Part shown: positions 55,430-64,000 of the stretch, piece by piece
Numbering within the stretch: position 1 is the first letter of the stretch
Layout: each line of letters begins with the position of its first letter
Assembly (NCBI GenBank): GCA_014058105.1
Contig: JACGCM010000452.1
Location: 2,232,001 to 2,296,000 of the forward strand
Origin: Kingdonia uniflora
Lineage: Eukaryota > Streptophyta > Magnoliopsida > Ranunculales > Circaeasteraceae
Direction of reading: 5' to 3'
DNA: 64,000 nt
Notes under the pieces: generated by a model
Databases searched by the model: none
What the model was told of the DNA's origin: nothing
The model's input: the letters and a program-made list of their open reading frames with translations, nothing else
Made by a program: the position numbers and the translations under genes

Positions 55430-57060
55430 ATAGCCCCCACCCTCCGTTCCACCTCCGCCATAGTTGGTACCCCCATCAATAGCATTGCCACTTAGTTGGC
55501 CCAAATAAGTAAATAGTTCGCTCAACAGAAAAGCGTCACGCAAACCAACTTTGCATAGAGCAGGAAGATCGACACCAGGAACTCGAAACTGAAAGACAAC
55601 GCTGCATTAAAGAAATTGACAGATAGCATCGAGCCCTCGACGAGTTACGCCACTAAGTTCGGGGACTCCAGCAGGCACACAATCTGGAGTCCCCTGTCCT
55701 ATTCTGAGTCCTGATACCTTCGTGCATAATTGCCCACATGCGCTTAGGTCCCCACCCCTAGACTGAGACTCCACCGGTCCACCTCGGTGCCGAAGGGGCC
55801 TCCATTCCTCTACCAGAAGGCTTGATTCACCTCGACATCCCTATTTCTAAAGACTCAACCGATTCTACACTTCGAACATCCAGTCATCCTATTTGCTGCC
55901 CCGCCCAGGAACGACTAGGCGAGCGCAGTACTGAACATACCCACGACCCACTGTCCTACCACCCGTAACCACATTAATCTCCCCCTCGAGCAGCCTATCT
56001 CACCTAATAGGAGCCTGACCAACAAATTAAAGTTGTCATCCACATCAGTTCCAACCCCAACCCCACCCCCAACTCTTGGAGTCGACTTAAACTTCTACAC
56101 CCCCAAAATTTGCAAATACCATAACACCGACCCCAAAACTCCTACTTAAGCCTTTACTCATCGGCCGATCACATTCTTTATTGAATGTTCCCTACTAGCT
56201 TCACCGACAACCCCCTCAAATGTTACCATAGCCTACCTAATAGTTCCATTCGATGCTTCAAGGAACTGCCTAATTTGTTCATATCAAATTTTGTCTTTAA
56301 TAAAGACCGCGAAGTCAGGGTCGATGCCCTTTTCAACTTTTGCAAGACCTCGACTGAGACACTTGAAACCTTTACAAAATAAGTTTTAGATAAATCATGC
56401 AAAGTCAAGAACCTTGACTGTAGAAATGCCGTTCTCGCCTACTCCAACGCCCTCCCAGATCACAGCCGAGTTAAGGAGTTTATCTTGCTTTAAAAACCCT
56501 GAACCCTTGAGGAGATGTTGTCCAAGGTTAACAGCTATATTGACCTTGAGTGTCTCTACGTAAACAATCGCCAAGAACAACCCCAAACCCCCAATTACAA
56601 CATAATAAGATAGTTAAGTACTACCATGGTCGCCCCTATCGCAAGAAACAACCAATGCAAGTCCTCCCAAAACTCAAAGTCCTTCTCAGTACTCTCCAAC
56701 CCATCATTCAAGGGGACCCTATCTGGTAAACCCCTTACCCGATCGAAGTCAAGAAGGATGAACCTTATTGTTAAAACCACAAGTGCAACTATCACCCTAC
56801 CAACAATTGTTATGCATTACAACGTTCACTTGAGATGATACTCAAAGCAGGGCAGCTTCACCAGTACATTGTCAACCTCCCCAGTTACCTCGATGGTTCG
56901 TACATCAAAGCCCAGGCATCCCCGACCACCAGACCAAATGAGGTATACATCTTCCAAGCTTATATGATCAAAGTTAACAATATTAACAGTGGTCACACCC
57001 AAAGTAAAAGGAAAAGGGTTAAAAATTATTACAAGATAACCTGCCAGTAAAAACTTCCAG
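55430..57060 (+). pseudogene. T6 gag
   Basis: The start region reads IAPTLRSTSAIVGTP with ATA where T2 and T5 have ATG. The capsid-like piece is at 56185-56382: NPLKCYHSLPNSSIRCFKELPNLFISNFVFNKDREVRVDALFN, then NAVLAYSNALPDHSRVKEF. A knuckle-like CNYHPTNNCYALQRSLE is at about 56790-56830, followed by QLHQYIVNLPSYLDGSYIKAQ (about 56850-56915). Stops and frameshifts are spread throughout (for example near 55495, 56383 and 56492). Confidence 0.78.
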
Positions 57061-57099
57061 TCCTTCTACCCAAAACAAGTCAGCACCCATGACCTGAGG

Positions 57100-57555
57100 G
57101 TATATCCTTCATCGATTGTAACGTATCTCATGTTCATTTCCCCCACTCCGATCTTTTAGTCATCATGGTCATGATCGAGCACACCGTCCTCCACACAATG
57201 CTTGTCGACACTAGGAGAACAACCGATGTACTATTTCTCAAAAGAGTCAATGCCATGCAAATGATTGATCATATCACCCCAGCTAACGTCGAACTAAAGG
57301 GCTTTAATGGCTCTACAGAAGTAACCATCAAAAGAATTAGCCTCCCCATCACTACAGGCCCGATGGTGCTACAAACCAGCTTCTTAGTCATTGATAAAAA
57401 AATTAGAATTCCTCGGCATCCTAGGCCGTGACTGGCTCCATGCCATGAAGGTAATCCTTTTTACCTACCACCAAGTTTTACGACTCACCACCCCAAGTGG
57501 CACTTGGGACATAAAGGGATCCCAAAGATTAGCTCGATTCTACGAGCCCCCATAA
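57100..57555 (+). pseudogene. T6 aspartic protease
   Basis: An open stretch at 57165-57431: MVMIEHTVLHTMLVDTRRTTDVLF, where DTGSS has become DTRRT, then GFNGSTEVTIKRISLPITTGPMVLQTSFLVIDKK. A frameshift near 57400 separates off the conserved FLGRDWLHAMK-type end. The catalytic Asp is kept but the Gly needed in the flap-facing turn is not. It matches the T2 protease closely. Confidence 0.8.
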
Positions 57556-57599
57556 ATTGATCTTATTTGTAAGTTACTTAAACCATAGCAATTACAACA

Positions 57600-58925
57600 A
57601 CTCTCCCTCACCACACCTTCCACTACCTCCGTTGAGTCACCAACCATCAAGCCCACAGTCTATATCGAACTCGATGGCCCCGGTCGAGGAACATTCATTG
57701 GAGGTTCTTTGGTAGAAGAAGAAAAATACTAGCTTACCACATTCTTGCGATCCAACAAAGACGTCATCATCTGGACTTTCCACGAGATGCCCGGCGTTGA
57801 CCCTACCCTCACTTGTTATCGACTCAACTTAATATCGAAGTCCATGGCAATCAAACAAAAGAAACGCATACTAGCCCCGAGGATTCGGGTTGCGGTTAAC
57901 CTTGAAGTCGACAAGCTTCTAGCCATAGGTTTCATTCGAGAAATCAAATATGTAGATTGGATCTTGAACATCGTGGTTGTACGCAAGAAGAAGGGCAAAC
58001 TCAAAATTTCCATCGACTTCACTAATCTTAAAAGGCATACCCCGAAGGATAGCTTTCCCCTCCCAATTATTTCAGTACTCCTCGATTCAATAGCTGGCTA
58101 CGAACTCCTTTCAATGATGGTTGCTGCCTCGAGCTACAATCAGGTACCCCTCCTCCCCGAAGATGAAATTAAAGCCTCCTTCATTAACGAACAAGTGATA
58201 TACTGTTTTAACGTCATGCCCTTTGGGCTAAAAAGCGTTGTTACAACCTACAAACTCCTCGTTACCACCATTTTTAACCATTGTTTAACAAGTCAGTCGA
58301 AGTCTATATCGACAATATGTTATACAAGAACCTCCAATAAAATACCCATATACAAGACCTGACCAAAGCTTTTTCAATCCTTCGATCATACCAAATGAAA
58401 TTAAACCCTGATAAATGCCAATTCGGCGTATCGTCTAGAAAATTCCTCGGACACCTAATTAGCAAAGGAGGAATTAAGATTGACCCTACTCAAATTTAAG
58501 CCCTTGTCGATATGCCCTCTCTACAAGCAAAGAAAGATGTACAAAAGGACACAGGCAAAATAGTAGCCATTAATCGATTCATTTCAAAATACTCTGACTG
58601 GTGCGCCTAGTTATTCTCCCTCCTACGTGATCAAGGCATCCACAAAACCAAGAAGAAAACCCCCGACTTCAATTGGACCCCCGAATGCGAGCAAGCTTTC
58701 CATGAGCTCAAGACTTATCTTGGCCAACCACCAGTAATAAGTACCCCAGTCGAAGGTGAAGTATTTTCCCACTATCTCGTAGTTACCGAAGAATCTATCA
58801 GTTCGATCCTTATTTAAACAGAAGATGGCATCAAAAAACTAGTAAACTTCATCAGTAAAACACTGACCCCAGCCAAAACTAGATACACCAAACTTGAAAG
58901 ACTTCTCCTAACACTCGTCTACACT
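57600..58925 (+). pseudogene. T6 reverse transcriptase
   Basis: An open stretch of 205 codons (57745-58362) covers fingers and palm: FHEMPGVDPTLTCYRLNL, DWILNIVVVRKKKGKLKISIDFTNLK, DSFPLPIISVLLDSIAGYELLSMM, VPLLPEDEIKASF and MPFGLKSVVTTYK. After a frameshift near 58280 the text continues VYIDNMLYKNL, QMKLNPDKCQFGV, KFLGHLISKGGIKIDPTQI (about 58400-58500) and FHELKTYLGQPPVISTPVEG (about 58700). The catalytic box reads YIDN rather than YIDD, as in T2. Stops near 58498, 58608 and 58815. Confidence 0.88.
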
Positions 58926-59139
58926 TTCAAAAAACAAAAACCGTAATTCCAAGCACATTTACATATGGGTGATAATGAGTTACCCCCTTTATGAAGTCTT
59001 AGCCAAAAAATTAAAATCTAAACTGGTACGACAATGGTACATCTACCTCAGTGAGCATTGCATCACTTTCGAGAAACATATATCCTAAAAAGTCTAAGCC
59101 GTTACTAATTTTTTGGTGGACTTCCCATTTGAAGACACA

Positions 59140-59730
59140 CAGTGGGAGGAGCACAAAGACGAGCTCCCAAAGACCAACCAAAACAAAACGACCCCTGGAA
59201 TCCTAATACAGGACGGCAACTAGTTATTGATGGGTCAGCAGGCCTGAATTGTTTTGGAATAAGAATCATATTGGTTACACCATCTAACGATCAACTTGAG
59301 AAAGCAATCAAGCTCAACTTTAAGTGTACCAATAACAAAGCCGAAGATGAAGCCTTGATCCACGGTTTCAATATGGCCCTTGAGCTAGTCATTCTAGGAC
59401 TCGTTGCTTTGACTGACTCATAGCTGATCCAAAGATATTATACTGGTAAAAACCAGGCAAATGATCGAATTGCAGAGTATACAGAACTCATTCACCAACG
59501 CATGGATCGTTTCCCTAAAAAATCTTCGATAACGCATTATCCTCGAGGCGAGAACAAACATGCCAACGCTCGTGCCTACATTGAAGTAATGTTAAGACAG
59601 TCCAAACCCCGAAAGCTCAGTATCAAACAACTTAAATGCCCAAGTATCGACCAGATGGAAGTTAATACCATCAACACTGGGGGCAAGAGTCTCAATCCCG
59701 AAGATTGGCGTATGCCCTTCCTCTCATAAT
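59140..59730 (+). pseudogene. T6 RNase H
   Basis: RQLVIDGSAGLNCFGIRIILVTPSNDQLEKAIKLNFKCTNNKAEDEALIHGFNMALELV (59210-59400), then a stop at 59421, then RIAEYTELIHQRMDRFPKKSSITHYPRGENKHANARAYIEVML (59470-59590). The first Asp (DGS) and the Glu (DEAL) are present. The last conserved Asp, in (D/N)ALAY, is Asn here. Confidence 0.78.
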
Positions 59731-60208
59731 TTAACAGTTTCGCACTCCCAGCTGACCCAAAGGCCAAGCATTCGCTACACCATTCTTAAAGGCAGTTTAC
59801 ACTAGAAATTACCAAATGGAATACAACTCAAATGCATATCTCAGTAAGAAGTTGCCACCATCATTATAGAGTTGCAGGAAGGAAATTACGGATCCCATAC
59901 CGCTGAGAGATCTATAGCACTCCGCGCAATAACACAAGGCCTATTCCGGCCAAACATGAAGAAACAGACCAAAGAATATGCAAAGCATTGTGACAAGTGC
60001 CAACATCATACCCATGACATCAAAAAACCCTCACAAAATCTCTATTGTAGCCAAGTTTCTAGGCTTTTTAAACGATGGGCCATCGAATTGGTGAGCCCCT
60101 TCCCAAGAGCTTTGGGAAAATAAGAACACGTTCTCGTGGCCATGGACTACTTCACTAAATGGGTCGAAGCCGTACCACTATGCCAAACTAGAGAAGAAGT
60201 ATTGTGAA
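59730..60208 (+). pseudogene. T6 integrase, truncated
   Basis: The N-terminal zinc-binding region is visible in LQEGNYGSHTAERSIALRAITQGLFRPNMKKQTKEYAKHCDKCQHH (about 59870-60010). It continues with RWAIELVSPFPRALGK where WALDLVGEFP is expected (first catalytic Asp is Glu), a stop at 60121, then HVLVAMDYFTKWVEAVPLCQTREEV. The text ends at about 60205 and runs into repeat DNA, so the rest of the core and the C-terminal domain are deleted. Confidence 0.82.
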
Positions 60209-60269
60209 TATATAAAAAGATTTTACTTATAACTCATATTGCACTTACCTTTCTACCATATTCTTTTTC

Positions 60270-60830
60270 TATGAACTTTTTGAGTTAGTCAAATCTAAGT
60301 ATCAAGTCAACCATTCGATCCGACAGATACTTGGGGTGACCTCGAAGTTCCTCAAGGCTCCTAATTTGGGTAAACCCAAGTGGCATGAATAATCAACCGA
60401 CTAAACACTTTGGGGCGACCTCGGGGTTGACCACGTCTGGTTTCGTATAGGTTCAAACCCACTGATAGAAATACTCAGAGGCGACCCCGAAGCTCTCTGA
60501 ACTTCTTGAATTGGTCAAACCTAAGTATCAAGTCAAATCTTCTACCCAACTGATACTTGGGGAAAACCTCAGAGTTTTGCAAGGCTTCCAATTTGGACAA
60601 CCTAAGTGGCATGAATAGTCGACCGACTAAACACTTGGGGGCGACCTCGGAGCTTACCACATCAAGTTTCTTATAGGCTCAAATCCGTGGATAGAAATAA
60701 CTAGGGGGTGACCTTTAAGCTCTCCGAAATTCTTGAGTTGGTCAAGCTTAAGTATCAAGTCAACCCTTCGACCCGACTAATACTTAGGGACAACCTCGAT
60801 GTTTCTCATAAAATTTCAAACTTCATTCAA
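60270..60830 (+). repeat. ~226-bp tandem repeat in T6
   Basis: About two and a half units. TAAGTATCAAGTCAA recurs at 60297, 60522 and 60749, a spacing of 225 and 227 bp. Units contain CCTAAGTGGCATGAATA, CGACTAAACACTTGGGG and GGCGACC-type text. T2 has one related unit in reverse orientation (11585-11770). It lies between truncated integrase and the 3' end of aORF1. Sequence 60208-60270 is transitional and without a feature. Confidence 0.82.
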
Positions 60831-61029
60831 AATATTTCAGAAAAAAGGAAGCCAACAACAATAATCGAGGAGTCTCAAATTACAGAAGCCGAAAGCAGAC
60901 AAGTTCAAACAGTAGCTTCTCCGAATACAAAAAAAGTAAGGTTTTACAAAAACTTAACCAAATACAGTAATAGAAACAACAAGTTCCCCCAAAGTTGCCT
61001 ACTACAGTAGACCACCATAAAAATTACAG

Positions 61030-63000
61030 TTTTATCCTTACAACAACTCCTTAAAGTGAAGGATTACTTCGATCCTCCTCCTGGGTAGAAGCAGCAGCAA
61101 GAGGGTTCTTACTAGTATCAAGAACAATAATCTCACTCTCTGCATTTGGTGCATCTCTGACCACAGTATTTGGCTCCACCCTCTCTTCTTGCACTAGGCC
61201 TTCGTTACCAGGACTAAGAAGCTCATCTGAAGGATAGCACTCAAACGTGTCTGAATCATAGCTTAGCTCGCCTATGAATTACTTCAAGGACAAAGTCATG
61301 CGGCATTCTTGGTCTAAGTCTGCCTGAAACAAAGCATGGTTCTCTTTCAACTTCTCTTCCAGCTCTGCCATATTTACATCACACCGTTCAACCATGGCCA
61401 GGTTCTCCTTCGCTGCATCAGCTCGGGCCTAAAACATCTAGCACTTTATATCGGCCACTCGGGCATTCAACGACATAATTGTCCCCTTTTGAGAGCTCCT
61501 CCCCATCTATCGACTCCTTCAATCTTTTACTATACCCTTATGGGTCTTCCTAAAGGAAAACAACCAAGCCTGCATCTATACAGCAAATAACACAAGGTAC
61601 TTCGAGTAGTCAGTAACAATATCAAACCAAAATTTTCTTATGGGTAGGAATCAAGAGTTACCTGCCGTAGTACCATCTCTGTCCGGCGCCCCACCTCATT
61701 GAGATTTGTAGCACACAAAGTCACCACTGATGCAACTGTAGATCGAGCAACATCCTCAGACTTCGCTGTAACTTGTACATTTTTAGACGCAGTGGGTGTC
61801 TCTTCCATCTGTTCATACGTCCTATTGTAAAGCCCGGTCACCTGTGAACCCAAGCTTTCTCCTACCGTCTTAGCCTTCCCCTTTTGAGTTACTTGAGTCA
61901 CTTCTTGAGGGGTCGAACTCGGCCTACCTTTGTTGGGCGACGTCCCTATACTTGCATTCCTACGCCGGGGCTTTGGCACATAACATGTTTTCGGTGGCGT
62001 CAAACTGTTATAATCTATTTCACCAACAACTTTGGGAGGAGCAGTTTTTTCCTTCTTCTTTGAGGGTCCAGCCAAGCTCGAAGTCCCTTTGAGCAGCGTA
62101 TCATCCTTCTTCCTCCTCATTCGCGATATCTTCAACCTTTGAAAGATTTTGTTTATTCGCTCCTCACTCTCGTTGATCAAGTCATCTTGATAATGTCAGA
62201 GTGCTATTCGGCGCTCGACTTACAAGAACTGCAACACACACATATTCAGAAATAGAACACTGCTGAAGCATAAAGCATTTACACGATACTCAAACAAACA
62301 CTTATTAGCATTAAACACCCTATGGGTCAAAGAAATATCTTCTTCACAATCGGCATACTAGAAACAACCATTCACCACATGGGTCAAATCCTTATTCCAT
62401 CCATGACCAGTCGAGAAAAAGTCAAACAGTCAGGGTTTCTCAGGATGGCAATGTATGTGGTACGTCCCCAACTTTGAATTCCCTTTCCTCGAGTAGAGCG
62501 CCACGACATCCTGCCATTCTACAATAGGGCTACCTTCGCCTAATAACTTACTGTTCAAACCCTCGATGACCCTCATCATCTCAAAGAAATTTCCATTTAT
62601 CTGGTACGGAACTACATCCCAGAAATTTAATACCTCCTTTACCAGACGTCGAAGGGGAAGCTGCATACCCAATCGAATTTTCCCCCTAAACACCATCATC
62701 CCTTCGCGGGGTACATCCTCGAAGGTGTACTTCGACCCACACGAAATTAGGTAAATCCCTTTTCCAATAGGATTATGTTTTACCATGAATCAACCCAATC
62801 TTGCTCGCTCATACGACGAGACATCTCCAAAAATGGGGTTATCATCTTCCGTTTCCTCATCACCCTCCTCACTTTTATCCTCCCCATCCTCTTCATCCTC
62901 TCCTTCATCCCCCGTCTGGATGGCCGCTACCTCTTCCTCCTCCTCGTCACTCTCCCCGACTACCCTCCTCCGGGTTCACAATGGAGTCTAGAGGTTTCAA
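61030..63000 (-). pseudogene. T6 antisense gene aORF1 (three exons)
   Basis: On the strand opposite to T6. Exon 1 is about 63000-62319, with an acidic stretch (EEDGEDKSEEGDEE, about 62880) and then GMQLPLRRLVKEVLNFWDVVPYQINGNFFEMMRVIEGLN (about 62670-62550) and EWQDVVALYSRKGNSKLGTYHIHCHPEKP. Intron 1 is 62318-62229 (GTGTTTAATG ... TGTGTTGCAG). Exon 2 is 62228-61662, a basic linker with RMRRKKDDTLLKG. Intron 2 is 61661-61576 (GTAACTCTTG ... GCTGTATAG). Exon 3 runs from 61575 to about 61030, a coiled coil with TIMSLNARVADI and MAELEEKLKENHALFQADLDQEC. Both introns sit at the same positions as in T2. Exons 1 and 2 are open over 118 and 180 codons; stops occur near 62785, 62425 and in exon 3. No initiator Met is certain. 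Confidence 0.75.
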
Positions 63001-63015
63001 TGAAGTCTAGAGGTT

Positions 63016-63330
63016 TCACAATCCACACCACCTCCCCTCCTCTAAACAATAATAATGGTAACGGTAGTTTTTTTTTCTTCTCTCTATTTCTTTCTTGTCC
63101 TTTTTTTCTCTCTCCCCCTCATAAATAAATTGTATCAATTTCCTAAAAACTGCCATCATTACCCCTACTAACCCCACTTTCTCACCTCTCCCACTTCCCT
63201 CCACAATTTTAGGTAACCATTTTTTACAAAATTCCTTCTGCCTATACGAGCGTTCGATAGCCACACATTTACAGGCTTTGATCTTCACTTTTACTTCTCG
63301 ACCCTCCAAAAAAGGTAAAAAAATATCCAT
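63016..63330 (-). CDS. T6 small antisense ORF, 104 aa
   Basis: An uninterrupted minus-strand frame starting MDIFLPFLEGREVKVKIKACKCVAIERSYRQKEFCKKWLPKIVEG and ending in a Lys/Glu- and Tyr-rich tail from GA-rich DNA. It lies just upstream of aORF1 and parallels T2 (7893-8130) and T4 (25266-25595). No known family recognised. A G-box CACGTG lies 20 bp upstream at 63350-63355. Confidence 0.45.
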   Translation of the reverse strand: MDIFLPFLEGREVKVKIKACKCVAIERSYRQKEFCKKWLPKIVEGSGRGEKVGLVGVMMAVFRKLIQFIYEGEREKKDKKEIERRKKNYRYHYYCLEEGRWCGL

Positions 63331-63355
63331 ACACCATGTTCAAACCCCACACGTG

Positions 63356-64000
63356 GACTCATTTGAGTACGCCACATGGAAAAAATCATACTCTTCCTAT
63401 CCTGACATGAACTGACTACTGTCTACCCAGTGCACTTCCCAAGGCACGTACGGTCCCACATGTCAGCTATGCAATTAATGGTGTTAGTTTTCCTGTACTC
63501 GAAGTAAAATAACGCCTATGGCAACATACTTTGAAGGCATATTCCATCTTTGGCTCCCACTAATCAAGCTTATTTTATCGAATAATCGAGCTTATTCTAT
63601 TTTTCATGTTATCAAGCATATTTTATCTTTGACTTCGAACAATCAAGCTTATGTTATTTTTCCAAACACTTGAAATTAAACCTTTGTCTACCTATTTACC
63701 TTCGAACAAGAAATTTAGCCGTAACCTTTTATCATTGTAACACGGGGAAACAAACTATAACAACATGTCAGATTCAAAAATAAAATAAAGAAGTAACTAT
63801 AACAAAACAACTCCCATAAGAGGAAGAGGCATACCTACCGCCCTACTTGCAGGCTAGACAATTCTTCCAATACCAAAAACATTTCTCCCCACCACCCTTC
63901 GCCTTCACCAGTCACCACGCCAGAGGCCACAATAAATCCAAATGTTCCGTAACACTCCGGCGGTGATGCTGGAACATCTACCACCAGAAGGTGAATAACT
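63356..64000. other. T6 region upstream of the antisense genes
   Basis: AT-rich. At 63558-63662 there are four degenerate copies of TCAAGCTTATTTTAT spaced about 25-35 bp apart. No open frame with recognisable content and no LTR. By comparison with T2 it is the stretch leading to the polypurine tract and 3' LTR, which lie beyond the window. Confidence 0.4.

Larger units (their letters stand above)
54633..64000 (+). mobile_element. T6: Tat-like Ty3/gypsy element (family I), runs off the window
   Basis: Plus strand: 5' LTR, primer-binding site, gag, protease, RT, RNase H, a truncated integrase, ~226-bp tandem repeats, then antisense genes on the minus strand up to the window end. No polypurine tract or 3' LTR is seen before 64000. 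It is in the opposite orientation to T2, with the same gene content and a shared RT change (YIDN). Confidence 0.9.

Noticed and set aside
62785..63128. Ser/Pro-rich plus-strand frames opposite T6 aORF1
   Set aside because: They are the complement of the acidic, GA-rich exon 1 and its leader on the minus strand.

Overview
The window looks like heterochromatic, probably pericentromeric or centromere-associated, DNA of a flowering plant, most likely a dicot. I see no intact host gene, tRNA, rRNA or prokaryotic feature. Almost everything is either a roughly 168-bp satellite or LTR retrotransposons of the Ty3/gypsy superfamily inserted into it or next to it. Most coding sequence is broken by stops, frameshifts and deletions. 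I use working names: T1-T6 for the Tat-like elements, G1 for a different gypsy element, S1-S6 for blocks of satellite.

Layout: T1 (1-6370, minus strand, truncated) is followed by T2 (6421-17613, minus), whose antisense gene carries a solo LTR (9235-9801). Satellite S1 (17614-20185) follows, then a rearranged element T3 with two LTRs facing in opposite directions (20186-23223), then S2 (23224-24222). T4 (24223-38714, minus) is complete, with two LTRs and a 5-bp target duplication GTTAC in the satellite. S3 (38715-46443) is the longest block and contains a 72-bp poly(A)-type retroposon. T5 (46444-48267, plus) is a 5' LTR plus part of gag. S4 (48268-49204, plus) meets S5 (49205-50277, minus) head to head, so satellite orientation flips here. 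G1 (50278-53466) is an internally deleted gypsy element with a different LTR, S6 (53467-54632, minus) follows, and T6 (54633 to the window end, plus) closes the window.

T2, T5 and T6 form family I (LTRs begin TGTAGTAGCC or TGTAGTAACC and end CCCCTACA). T4 and T1 form family II by gag-pol similarity, and T3 shares LTR modules and a 144-bp tandem repeat with T4. Internal order where visible is LTR, primer-binding site, gag, protease, RT, RNase H, integrase, a tandem-repeat slot, then one or two genes on the OPPOSITE strand, polypurine tract and LTR. The position of these antisense genes matches the 'additional ORF' of plant Tat-lineage retrotransposons. In T2, T4 and T6 they carry recognisable spliceosomal introns. 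Their first domain (motif like LPLxxxVKEVLNxWxVxPxQxNGNxFEMMRVIExLN) resembles the plant 'putative gypsy type transposon' domain, and coiled coils follow.

The window reads as a satellite array repeatedly invaded by retroelements and then rearranged (inversion, truncation, local duplication). T4 is the best-preserved element: its integrase keeps its zinc finger and catalytic triad and its protease keeps DTGSS. Even so, its RT catalytic box reads YIED, and in family I both RT copies read YIDN. All family and domain assignments come from reading motifs by eye; no database search was run.
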